Source: Planctomycetota bacterium (lineage in GTDB: Bacteria; Planctomycetota; Phycisphaerae; FEN-1346). Taken from it: a DNA stretch of 37,794 nucleotides. The notes below the pieces were generated by a model. The model was given only the letters and a program-made list of their open reading frames with translations, did no database searches and was not told the origin of the DNA. The stretch's first letter is position 1. Each line of letters starts with the position of its first letter. The translations under genes and the position numbers were made by a program. Where the stretch lies: the NCBI GenBank assembly GCA_016782785.1, contig JADHXV010000004.1, positions 1 through 37,794 of the forward strand, written 5' to 3'. Below are positions 23,630 to 34,900 of the stretch, piece after piece.

Positions 23630-23861
23630 CCACGTCGCCGGTTATGGTAGGAAGGGCCGGCGGGCGTGTCAACTGCGATTCCGGCTTGCCGGCGGCAGGC
23701 GCCCGGCGCAAAATGTCCTCCGGAGGCGGATTATCCGCCACTTTCCCGGCCGCATCCGGTTTCAGTGGACGTAAAGCGAGCGCTTGCAGTGTGCGCCGGA
23801 CCGGCCGGTCGGCCACCCCAAGGGCCGAGAAGACACGAACCCAATCGTCGGAGGCGGTTCC

Positions 23862-24941
<1,080 letters not shown>

Positions 24942-24951
24942 GTCGAATACG

Positions 24952-25039
24952 CCCTCTCCCTCGATGGCAGAGGGATGGGGTGAGCGTGACCGGCCGCGCG
25001 GCGCCCCCTCACCCTGCCCTCTCCCGCCAGGGGAGAGGG
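24952..25039. repeat. CCCTCTCCC-type hairpin repeat between the moxR and DUF58 genes
   Basis: CCCTCTCCC...AGAGGG...GGGGTGAG...CCCCCTCACCCT...CCCTCTCCC-gccag-GGGAGAGGG. Confidence 0.65.
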
Positions 25040-25096
25040 AAAGACGTGGCTTCCTCGCCAGGCGGGCGAGGGGAAGACGAGGAGCACGCATCGCCC

Positions 25097-26062
25097 ATGG
25101 CCAAGAGCCCGCACGACGCCACCGGCCGCGACTACATGCGCCTGCTCGACCCCGAGGCGCTGGCGAAGATCCACCGGCTGGAACTGATTGCGCGCGGCCT
25201 GGTGGAGGGCTTCGTCGCCGGCCGGCACCGCAGCCCCTACAAGGGCTTCAGCGTCGAGTTCGCCGAGCACCGCCAGTACGTGCCCGGCGACGACCTGCGG
25301 GACCTGGACTGGCGCGTCTACGGCAAGAGCGACCGCTACTACATAAAACAATATATCGAGGAGACGAACCTTCGGGCGGTCATCCTGCTCGACGCCTCGG
25401 GCTCGATGCGGTACACGGGCCGGCAGTCGGCCCAGCACGACGGCCGGCCCCTCTCGAAGTTCGAGTACGGCCGCTTCCTGGCCGCCAGCCTCGCCCACCT
25501 CATGATCAACCAGCAGGACGCCGTGGGCCTGGTGACGTTCGACACGGCCGTCCGCCGCTACATCCCGTCGCGGTCGCGCATCACGCACCTGCGGATCGTC
25601 CTGGAGGAACTCGCGCGGACCGAGCCGGGCGACGAGTCGCGCCTGGCCCCCGTGTTCCACGACATCGCCGAGCAGGCCCACCGCCGCGGCCTCATCATCA
25701 TCATCTCGGACCTGTTCGACGACGCGCAGGAGATCCTCAACGCCCTCCACCATTTCCGCTACCGCAAGCACGAGGTGCTGCTCTTCCACGTGATGGCGGA
25801 GGAGGAACTCACGTTCCCGTTCGACCGGTGGAGCCAGTTCCGCGACCTGGAACTGGATGCGCGGCGGGTGCAACTGGACCCGCGGTCGGTCCGGGCGGCG
25901 TACCTGGAACGGGTCCGCACCTTTATCGAGGACATCCGGAGCGGCTGCGGGCGGATGGACGTGGATTATGTCCAACTCTCGACCCGCCGCAGTTTCGCCG
26001 TCGCCCTGGCTCAGTACCTGGCCAGCCGCAAGACGCGAACGAAGGCCATCGCGAACAAATAG
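25097..26062 (+). CDS. DUF58 domain protein (VWA-like)
   Basis: YKGFSVEFAEHRQYVPGDDLRDLDWRVYGKSDRYYIKQYIEETNLRAVILLDASGSM (DUF58 core plus MIDAS DxSxS). Confidence 0.94.
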   Translation: MAKSPHDATGRDYMRLLDPEALAKIHRLELIARGLVEGFVAGRHRSPYKGFSVEFAEHRQYVPGDDLRDLDWRVYGKSDRYYIKQYIEETNLRAVILLDASGSMRYTGRQSAQHDGRPLSKFEYGRFLAASLAHLMINQQDAVGLVTFDTAVRRYIPSRSRITHLRIVLEELARTEPGDESRLAPVFHDIAEQAHRRGLIIIISDLFDDAQEILNALHHFRYRKHEVLLFHVMAEEELTFPFDRWSQFRDLELDARRVQLDPRSVRAAYLERVRTFIEDIRSGCGRMDVDYVQLSTRRSFAVALAQYLASRKTRTKAIANK

Positions 26063-26102
26063 GCATTACGCAATCGGCTTGAGTATCGAGGGTCGTATCG
26101 CC

Positions 26103-28706
26103 ATGTATTTTTTCAATTGGCCCATCCTGGTCGGTCTGGTGGCGGTGGCGATCCCCATCATCATCCACCTGCTGAACCGCCAGCGGGCCACGATCGTCGA
26201 CTGGGGCGCCATGCGATTCCTGCTGGATTCGCTGACGATGCGCCGTCGGCGCATCCTCCTGGAAGAGATCATCCTGATGGCGCTGCGGTGCCTGGCGCTG
26301 GCGCTGCTGGTCCTGGCGATGGCCGAGCCGATCCTGCCCAACCGCTCCTCCATTCCGTGGGCGGCGGTGCTGCCGGCCCTGTTGGTGGCGTCGATTCTGG
26401 CGGGCGTCGCGGCCGCGGTCTGGTCCAGCCGAAAGACCCGCTGGGCCCTGCTGGCCGCGGCGGGCCTCCTGGTCCTCTTCGCCCTCGGCACGTCGGGCCT
26501 GGAGGCCGCCTTCCAGGAGAAGCAGTGGTCGCTGGCGGGCGGCGAGCGCGACGTCACTATCCTCATCGACGGCTCGGGGTCCATGGCCGTCCCCGTCGAC
26601 GGCCGGAAAAACTTCGACCGGGCCGTTGAGGAGGCCCGGGCCATCATCGAGGCCTGCCGCCCCGCCGACGCCATCAGCATCCTCCTGGCCGGACCCGTGC
26701 CGCGGCCCATCATCCCGAACCCCATCACCGACCGCGAGGAACTGCTCCAGGCCCTGCACGACCTGGAGCCGACGGGCGGGTCGATGCGCGTCGTCGACGC
26801 CCTCAGCGCCGCCGCCGCCAGCCTGGCCGAGGGCGGCAACCCGGCCAAGAACATCGTCCTGCTGACCGACGGCCAGAACGTGGGCTGGGACGGCCGAAAC
26901 GACGCCCGGTGGAAGTTCCTGGCGTCCGGCCTGGCCGCCCTGCCCTCCATGCCGCAGGTCCTCTGCCGCACGTTCCGCCTGCCCGCGACGCTCCGCAACG
27001 CCGCCGTCGGCGACATCCGCTTTTCCCGCAAGGTGGTCGGCACCGACCGGTCGGTCGGCATCGAGGCCGCCATCCTCAACACCGGCACCAGGATGCTCGA
27101 GCCCGCCAGCGTGGAACTGCTCATCGACGGCGCGGGCACGGCCCGGCAGGACCTGGGCGAGTTGGCCCCCGGCACCAGCCAGACCGTCCACTTCGACCAC
27201 CGGTTCCTGGAGGCCGGTCCGCACCTCGTTACCGTCCACGTGCTGAGCGACGACGAGTTGCCGCTCGACAACCGGGCCGAGCGGGTCCTGCCCGTCATCG
27301 ACCGGCTGCCGGTGCTGGTCGTCGAGGGCGAGGCGTCGTCCGAGCCGCTGGGCGGGGCGGCCGCGTTCATCGAAATCGCCCTCGCGCCGGTCGATGAGTC
27401 GGCCGAGACGCCGTCAAGCCCCACCGACAACGCCGACCCCGAGGCCGAGATGGACGACGTGCCGGTCGCCGACGAGTCGGCGGAGACGGCCCTCGGGAAC
27501 CTCGTCGAGCCGCGCGTCATCCCCGTGGCCGACCTGGCCCGCGAGAGCGACTTTTCACGCTACGGCCTGGTGATCCTGGCGAACGTGGCCACGCTCCCGG
27601 CCGAGACGGCCGACCGCCTGGCCCTGTACGTGTCGGCGGGCGGCGGCCTGCTCATCGTCGCCGGCGACCACCTGGTCCCCGCGTTCTACGACGCGTGGCG
27701 GACCGCCACGGGCCGGCCCGTGGCGCCCGCCCGGGCCGCCGAGCGCCGCGTTATGCCCGACGCGCCCGCCCACCTGGGCCTGAAGACGCTCAGCCATCCG
27801 GCCCTCGCGCTCCTGGCCGATGCGCCGCACTCCGACGCCGAACGCGGACTCATCAAGACCTATTGGGTGCTTGCGGTGGACGAGAAGGACCCGGCCGTCC
27901 GCGTGGGCGGACGGTTCGACACCGGCGACCCCGTCCTGGCCGAGCGCAAGGTCGGCGAGGGGTACGTCCTGATGACGGCCCTGGCGCTCGACCGGCGCGA
28001 GAGCAACTTGCCGTCGCTCAAGTGCTTCGTGCCGCTCGTGCACGAGTTGGCGTACTACCTGGCGGCCCCGGCGCTGGTGCAGACGAACGTCCGGCCGGGG
28101 TCGGAGTTCGTGATGGAGTTTGCGGCCGGTTCGCCGGTAGCCCTGGCCCAGGCCGAGCAGTTTGCCGACCTCTCGGCCGAGGTGACCGGCCCGCGCGGGC
28201 AGCGGCTGCTGGCGGACCTCGCGCCGACGGCGGCCGGCCTTCGCGTCACGTTCCCGCAGACGTACGAGCCGGGCCTGTACCGGCTGACCGTGCCGCGGCC
28301 CGTCCGCGACGCCTTTGCGGTTCCGGCGTCCGCCGAGACGGGCTTCCCGTTCGTCGTCCTGGGCGACGCCGAGGAAGGCCGCCTGGTTCCCCTCACCGAC
28401 GCCGACCTGGCCGCCGCCGTCAAGCACGTGAACCTCCTCCGGGTCGAGAGCACCGACCACGTCATTGAGGCGGTGACGGGCGAGGTGCCGCACGACGAAC
28501 TCGCGCGGTTCCTCATCCTGGCGCTGGTGGTCGGGCTGCTTGTGGAGGTCGGTCTGACGCGGTGGATCGCCACGCAGCGGCGTCTGCACCGCGTCGAGAC
28601 CGTGTCGTTCGGCTCGGAGGCGGTCGACGCCGACACGTTCCGCGCCCGGGCCAAGCGGATGCTCGCCACGCCGGACGCCGATTCTGAAGGACCGTACGCC
28701 CCATGA
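26103..28706 (+). CDS. BatA-like membrane protein with VWA and class I GATase-like domains
   Basis: MYFFNWPILVGLVAVAIPIIIHLLNRQRATIVDWGAMRFL (BatA N-terminal), VTILIDGSGSMAVP, NIVLLTDGQNVGWDG, YGLVILANVATLPAETADRLALYVSAGGGLLIVAGDH, C-terminal TM segment. Confidence 0.9.
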   Translation: MYFFNWPILVGLVAVAIPIIIHLLNRQRATIVDWGAMRFLLDSLTMRRRRILLEEIILMALRCLALALLVLAMAEPILPNRSSIPWAAVLPALLVASILAGVAAAVWSSRKTRWALLAAAGLLVLFALGTSGLEAAFQEKQWSLAGGERDVTILIDGSGSMAVPVDGRKNFDRAVEEARAIIEACRPADAISILLAGPVPRPIIPNPITDREELLQALHDLEPTGGSMRVVDALSAAAASLAEGGNPAKNIVLLTDGQNVGWDGRNDARWKFLASGLAALPSMPQVLCRTFRLPATLRNAAVGDIRFSRKVVGTDRSVGIEAAILNTGTRMLEPASVELLIDGAGTARQDLGELAPGTSQTVHFDHRFLEAGPHLVTVHVLSDDELPLDNRAERVLPVIDRLPVLVVEGEASSEPLGGAAAFIEIALAPVDESAETPSSPTDNADPEAEMDDVPVADESAETALGNLVEPRVIPVADLARESDFSRYGLVILANVATLPAETADRLALYVSAGGGLLIVAGDHLVPAFYDAWRTATGRPVAPARAAERRVMPDAPAHLGLKTLSHPALALLADAPHSDAERGLIKTYWVLAVDEKDPAVRVGGRFDTGDPVLAERKVGEGYVLMTALALDRRESNLPSLKCFVPLVHELAYYLAAPALVQTNVRPGSEFVMEFAAGSPVALAQAEQFADLSAEVTGPRGQRLLADLAPTAAGLRVTFPQTYEPGLYRLTVPRPVRDAFAVPASAETGFPFVVLGDAEEGRLVPLTDADLAAAVKHVNLLRVESTDHVIEAVTGEVPHDELARFLILALVVGLLVEVGLTRWIATQRRLHRVETVSFGSEAVDADTFRARAKRMLATPDADSEGPYAP

Positions 28707-31700
28707 TGCTCGCCGCCCAACCGCACTACACGCTGCCCGCCACGGTGCCGACGTCGGCCGTGGTCGCCCTGGCCGCCGCGGCCGTGGGCGTCTGGGTGGC
28801 CGTCCACCTGCTGTGGCGTCCGCCGAGAGGCCTTGCGGGCCGGGCCGTGCGGTTCGCCGTGTGCGTGCTTGTCGGCTTCGGGGCGATGGAGGCGCTGTGG
28901 CAGGCGCTTCAGCGGGGCCTGGTGCTGGCAACGAACTGGTGGCTGTGGCCGATCTCGCTGCTCGGGGCGGTCGCCCTGGAAACGGTCGTCGCCCTCTATG
29001 CCCGCGAGCGGCAGACGGTCTCGCAGCGGGCGGGCCTGGTGCTGGCGGGCCTGCGGATGCTGCTGGTGGCCCTGGTGGTCGTCATGCTGGCCCAGCCGGT
29101 CCGGCCGTGGGACCTCGACAAAACCATCCAGCGGTGGGTGGCGGTGCTCATCGACACATCGGCGTCGATGCATGTGCCCGACACGCAACTCGCGCCCGGC
29201 GAACGCCTCCGCCTGGCCGAGCGGCTGGGCGTCGAGGGGGCCAGGCGCCCGTTCGCGCTCGAGCGGACGGCCGCCGCCATCGCCCGCCTTCGCGGCGACC
29301 TGGAGGCCCAGGCCGAGTGGCTGGGCGGCCTGCGGTCCGTCGCGGACGCCGAGCAGCGGGCCGCCCAACTCGCCGCCCGCCGCGACGCCATGCACCAGGC
29401 GTTCGAGGCCGCCCGCGCCGCCGTCGTCGAACACGCCCAGGCCGTCGGCGAGCCGCTGACGTCGTCGCTCCAACTCACCGACGCCCTCCGGCGCGCCCTG
29501 GAGGCGACGCAGCGAAGCCTGACGGGCGAGGTCCGCGACCGCCTCAAGGAAGCCGCCGCCCTCACGGCCGACGCCAGCGCCGAGGCGCTCGATGCGTCGC
29601 GCGACCAACTGCTGGCTGCCGTCCGCGCCGCCGTCCAGGGCCTCGACCGGGCCGCCGCTGACGCCGAATCGTCCGGCCTGGCCCTGGACGAGGCCGCTTA
29701 CGCCGCCCTGTCGGCGGAGGCCGTCAAGCGAGTCGATACGGTGGCCCACCGGCCGCGGCTGGCCCTTGCCCGCGACGTCCTCTTTGCTCGCGGGCCGGCA
29801 TCCGCGAACGGCGCGAAGCCGGGCAGCGGAGCAAACGCCACAACCTCGCGGGACGACGCGGCCAACCAGGACCGCAAGGCCGCCGCCGGCAAGAACCTTC
29901 TCGAACGCCTCCGCGAGCGCTACGCCGTCCAGGCGTACACGTTCGCCGCGCAGCCGTCCGAGGCGGACCTGGCGGCCATGGCCGAGGCGTACGAGGCCGG
30001 CACCCTCCAGGACGTTGCCGTCGCCGACCTGCCCGCCGACCAGCAGCAGACCGACCTGACGGCCGTTTTCGACAAGGTCATGAGCGAGATGTCGGAGAAG
30101 CGCCTGTCGGGCATCCTGCTACTGTCGGACGGCCGGCACAACGCCCCGGAGAGCGTGGAGCCGCTCGTCCGCCGCCTGGGCATCCGGCAGGTGCCGGTGT
30201 CGTCGGTGGTCCTGGGAGGCGAGCGGCCGCCCATCGACGCCGGCATCCTCGGCATCGACGCGCCCGAGGCCATCGCCCTGGGCGACCGCATGCTCGTCAC
30301 CGTCCGGGCCAAACTCGACGGCCTGACCGGCAAGGAGGTCCTCGTCGCCCTGACGGACGGCGACCGCACCATCCAGAGCGAGACCGTCCGCGTGCCCACC
30401 GAGTCGTACCGGGCCCGCGTCCAGTTTGCCGACAAGCCCGAGACGGCCGGCCTCCACCGCTACGCGCTGACCATCCAGGAGTTCGACGACGAGGTCCTGA
30501 AGACGAACAACCGGTACCCGCTGACGGTGCACGTGTCGGACGACCGGATCAAACTGCTGCTGGTCGAGGGCCGGCCGCGGTGGGAGTTTCGCTATATCAA
30601 GAACCTGTTTGCCAGCCGCGACCGCACCGTCCACCTCCAGTACGTGCTGCTGGAGCCGGACACGATTGCGGGCGTGCCGGCGCCGCCCCAGGTGGCCGCG
30701 TCGGCGTCGCGGCCGGTGGGCGAGGTCGAGGCCACCGCCCTGCCGAAGGACGAGACCGAGTGGCTGAAGTTCGACGTCATCGTCCTGGGCGACGTCTCGT
30801 CCGACGTGCTGGGCCCGCGCGAGCAGGCGATCCTCAGGAAGTTCGTCGAGGAGCGCGGTGGGACGCTGGTCGCCATCGCCGGCCCCCAGCACCTGCCACA
30901 CGAGTACGCCGAGGGGCCGCTGGCCGAAATGCTGCCCGTGGCCGTCCGGCCGCTGGACGAGCCGGCCGGCGTCGCACCCGAGGAATCGTTCCGCCTGGCG
31001 CTGACGGCCGAGGGCCGCGACAGCGTCGTCATGCGCCAGAAGGTCGGCCCGGCCGAGAACCTGGAGGTCTGGCACGACCTGCCGGCGATCCACTGGCGGC
31101 ACCCGGGCACGACCGCCAAGGAGGGCGCGACCATCCTGGCGTATGCCTTGCCGCCCGATGCGCCCGCCTTCATGCCGCGCATCGAACCGGACGCCGGCGC
31201 CGCCGACGTCTCGGTCGACGAGGACGTGCTCGCCAAGCGCCGGGCGTTCGAGCGCGACCACGCCCTCCTCACGTACCACACCGTCGCCACAGGCCGCGTC
31301 ATGTGCCTCGCGTTCGACCACACGTGGCGGCTGCGGTACCGCATCGGCGACACGTACCATCACCGGTTCTGGGGGCAGGTGCTGCGGTGGGCCACGGCCG
31401 ACAGACTGCCGGCCGGCACCGAGACCGTCAAGATCGGCACCGACCGCACCCGCTACGCCCCCGGCGAGCCGATTCGCGTCAAGGCCCGCCTGGCGACGGA
31501 GGATTTCACCCCGCTCGTCGGCCGCGACGACGTGGCCGTCGACGTCTACGCCGGCACCGAGAAGGTGGCCCACCAGGTCCTGGCGTACGTGGCCAACTCG
31601 CCCGGCCTGTACGAGGCGGCCGTCGCCGCGCTGCCGGCCGGCGTCTACCGGGTGGAACTCGACGCGCCGGCGGCCCGTCCAATCCTGGAGCGGCAGAACG

Positions 31701-31984
31701 CCGAGACCGTCGCGACCGAGTTCAGCGTCGACCCGGCCACGCCCGCCGAGCAGGCGGAACTGGCGCCGGACCGCGGCCTCCTGGGCCGCCTGGCCACGCT
31801 GACGGGCGGCGTGGTGGCCGAGCCGTCGCGGCCGGAGACGGTCCTCGCGCGCCTCGGACCGCCCACCGAAATCGAAATCGAACCGCAGGAATACGTCATC
31901 TGGAACTCGCTGCCCATGCTCCTGCTGGCCGTCGCCGTGGCGACCGCCGAATGGCTGCTCCGAAAGAAAGTGGGGTTAGCGTAA
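28703..31984 (+). CDS. Membrane VWA-like protein with split VWA domain and GATase-like domain
   Basis: TM segments, VAVLIDTSASMHVPD (MIDAS), long Ala/Arg/Glu-rich helical region, then GILLLSDGRHN; IKLLLVEGRPRWEFRYIKNLF...VIVLGDVSSDVLGPREQAILRKFVEERGGTLVAIAGP; C-terminal TM. Overlaps the preceding stop. Confidence 0.85.
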   Translation: MMLAAQPHYTLPATVPTSAVVALAAAAVGVWVAVHLLWRPPRGLAGRAVRFAVCVLVGFGAMEALWQALQRGLVLATNWWLWPISLLGAVALETVVALYARERQTVSQRAGLVLAGLRMLLVALVVVMLAQPVRPWDLDKTIQRWVAVLIDTSASMHVPDTQLAPGERLRLAERLGVEGARRPFALERTAAAIARLRGDLEAQAEWLGGLRSVADAEQRAAQLAARRDAMHQAFEAARAAVVEHAQAVGEPLTSSLQLTDALRRALEATQRSLTGEVRDRLKEAAALTADASAEALDASRDQLLAAVRAAVQGLDRAAADAESSGLALDEAAYAALSAEAVKRVDTVAHRPRLALARDVLFARGPASANGAKPGSGANATTSRDDAANQDRKAAAGKNLLERLRERYAVQAYTFAAQPSEADLAAMAEAYEAGTLQDVAVADLPADQQQTDLTAVFDKVMSEMSEKRLSGILLLSDGRHNAPESVEPLVRRLGIRQVPVSSVVLGGERPPIDAGILGIDAPEAIALGDRMLVTVRAKLDGLTGKEVLVALTDGDRTIQSETVRVPTESYRARVQFADKPETAGLHRYALTIQEFDDEVLKTNNRYPLTVHVSDDRIKLLLVEGRPRWEFRYIKNLFASRDRTVHLQYVLLEPDTIAGVPAPPQVAASASRPVGEVEATALPKDETEWLKFDVIVLGDVSSDVLGPREQAILRKFVEERGGTLVAIAGPQHLPHEYAEGPLAEMLPVAVRPLDEPAGVAPEESFRLALTAEGRDSVVMRQKVGPAENLEVWHDLPAIHWRHPGTTAKEGATILAYALPPDAPAFMPRIEPDAGAADVSVDEDVLAKRRAFERDHALLTYHTVATGRVMCLAFDHTWRLRYRIGDTYHHRFWGQVLRWATADRLPAGTETVKIGTDRTRYAPGEPIRVKARLATEDFTPLVGRDDVAVDVYAGTEKVAHQVLAYVANSPGLYEAAVAALPAGVYRVELDAPAARPILERQNAETVATEFSVDPATPAEQAELAPDRGLLGRLATLTGGVVAEPSRPETVLARLGPPTEIEIEPQEYVIWNSLPMLLLAVAVATAEWLLRKKVGLA

Positions 31985-31985
31985 G

Positions 31986-34900
31986 ATGACACACGCATCG
32001 ACAACCGTATCGGGCCAGGTGCCCCAGCCGATCGCCCGGACCCTTCGCCGCCTGATTCGCCGCGTGCGGGCGGTGATCCTGGTGCGCGGCGTGGCGGCGG
32101 TCGTGGCGACGGCCGTCGGCACCCTGCTGCTGGTCATGGCCACCGACGCCGCCTTCGTCCTCTTTTCGCAGAGCGTCCGCTGGGCGCTGACGCTGGCGGC
32201 CGTGGGCCTGACCGTCGCGGTCGCCGTGTGGGCGCTCGTGCTGCCGCTGGCGCGGACGATTACGCTGACGGGCATCGCCCGAGCCATCGAGACCCGGCAT
32301 CCCGAACTCCACGAGCGGCTGAGTTCCGCCGTGGAACTCCTGACGAGCCGCGACATTCCGGAGGTGCGCGGCTCGGCGGTTCTGATTGCGGCCCTGGCCG
32401 AGGAGGCCAGCCACGACGCCCTGCGCGTCCGGCCGCGGGCCGAGATTCCCCTGCGGTCGGCCCGGCCGTTTCTGCTGGCGGCCGTCGGCGTGGCGGTGGT
32501 GCTGGGCGGCCTGTGGGCCCTCTATCCGGCGATCACATCGCGGCTTCTGAAGCGCGCGGTCGCCCCGTTCATGAATCTGCCGAACGTCTCGGCCGACATG
32601 CTCACCGTCCGGCCCGGCGACACGATCCTGGCCGAGGGGCACCGGCTGGAGGTCCACGTCGAGGTGGCCAGCCCCGCCGTCAAACGGTGCAGCCTGCGGC
32701 GCGAGATGCCCGACGGGGCCGAGCAGGCCGAGTACATGACCGCCCTGCCTGACGGGCCCGACGGCGAGCCGCGGTTCACCATGACGCTGCCGCCCGCCGT
32801 CACCACGTTCCGATACCGCGTCCACGCCGGCGACGCCGTCAGCCGCTTCTACGACGCCAAGGTCGTGCCGCCGCCGCTCGTCAAGCGGCTCGACGCCCAG
32901 TACACGTTCCCCGCCTACACCCGCCGCGAACCCGCGACGCACGAGAACTTCCCCGGCGACATCAAGGCCGTCGCCGGCACCCAGGTGACCGTGACGGCCA
33001 CGCTCAACAAGCCCATCGTCCAGGCCGACCTGCGCGTGGACGGCAAGACGCTCGAGAAGACGCCCGTGACCATCGCCGCCGGCCCGGACGGCGCCGCCAC
33101 GTGCACCTTCCAGATGACCCTGACGCCGCAGGTGCGCGGGCGGTGGTCGCTGGCCATGCGCGACAGGTACGGCTTCGAGAACGCATCGCCCGAGCACGTG
33201 CTCCAGGCGGTGCCCGACAGCCCGCCCACCGTCCGTATCCTGGACCCGATCGACACGCACCTGCGCCTGAAGCCCACCGACCGCCTGCCCGTCACGTACG
33301 CCATGACCGACGACTACGGCCTGGGCGAGGCCGAGTTCGTGGTGGCCACCGACAGCCGCAAACGCACGAGCGTGGCCATCCCCCTGCCGGCGCAGGACGG
33401 CGCCGGCGGCGAGGCCGGCCGAGCGGCGGCCGGGCAGGCGCCGCTCGTCCTCTCGGACCTGCCGCTGCAGGGCGTCCGCCAGTTCACCTTCCGCCTGCGG
33501 GCCGCCGACAACCGGCCGAAAGCACTCCGCGGCCCCGGACAGGAGTTCTCGCGCACCATCACCGTCGAGGTCGACCGGGCCGCCACATCCTACGCCGTCC
33601 AGCGCATCGAGGCCGAGAAGGAGGCCATCCGCAAGGGCCTCGAGAAGGTCATTCAGGACCTCCAGAAGGCCAAGCGCGACTCCAGCCCCCTGGCCAAGCA
33701 GGCCGGCAAGCCGTACATCAAGCCCGACACGGTGGCCGAGCACACCGACCGCATGCGCCAGAACCTGGGCGAGGCCGAGGACGCCACCACCGAGATGACC
33801 GCCCAAGCCGCCGAGGGGCCCTTCCCCGGCCTCGCGCCCAAACTCAAGGACCTGGGCGACGAAATCGCGGCCGCCGACCAGCAGACCGGCGAGGTCAACC
33901 GCGCCACGAACGTGCCCGAGCGCGGCCAGGCGGCCGAGCAGGCCGACAAGCACATCGACCAGGCCCTCGCCAAGGCCAAGGACCTGGCCAAGGAACTCGA
34001 GAAGATGGCCGAGGCCGCCACCCTCGCCCAGACCCTCTCGGACCTGGCCGCCGAGCAGGCCCAACTGGCCGACCAGCGGGCCGCCGACGCCCAGCCGATG
34101 GACGATTGGCAGAAGGTCCAGCAGAACCTGGCCGACGAGGTCGGCGACGTGGTCCAGGACGTCCCCGCCGCCAAACGCGCCGAACTCGACCAGGACCGGC
34201 AGGCCGCCGCCGACTTGGCCGCCCAGGCCCGCCGCCTCCAGCAGGACCAGGCCGCCCTCGCCCGCCAGAGCGAACAACTGGCCGGCGTCGCCCGCGCCGA
34301 CAAGGCCCTCGATGACCTGGCCGCCCAGCAGGCCAAACTCGCCCGAGACGCCGCCGGAGAACCCGTCGCCGCCGACCAGGCCAAACCGATGGACCGTGCA
34401 GCCGAGAACATCAAGGCCGGCCAACTCGACCGGGCCGTCCAGGACCAGCGGGCCGCCGAGAAGGTCTTGGCCGACCGCGCTCAAAGCCAGCCGCAGTCGG
34501 GTCAGCCGCAGAGCGGCGAGAAGCCCAGCGGTCAGCCGCAGAGCGGCGAGAAGCCCAGCGGTCAGCAGCAGAGCGGCGAGAAGCCCAGCGGCCAGCAGCA
34601 GAGCGGCGAGAAGCCGAGCGGTCAGCAACAGAGCGGCGAGAAGCCGAGCGGTCAGCAACAGAGCGGCGAGAAGCCCAGCGGTCAGCCGCAGAGCGGCGAG
34701 AAGCCCAGCGGTCAGCAGCCGGCAGGCCAACAGCAAGCGGGTGAGCAACAGAGTGGCGAGAAGCCGAGCGGTCAGCCGTCTGGCGACCAGGCCCGCCAGC
34801 GTGCCGGCGAACTCGCCGACCGCCAGACCGACATCCGCAAGCGGACCGAAGACCTCGCCGCCCAGCGCAAGCAACTCGCCCAGGCCCTCGCCGAGAACCA

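Noticed and set aside
34501-34770. Regular repeats considered as a CRISPR array
   Set aside because: Contiguous 30-bp units without unique spacers, fully in frame within a CDS.
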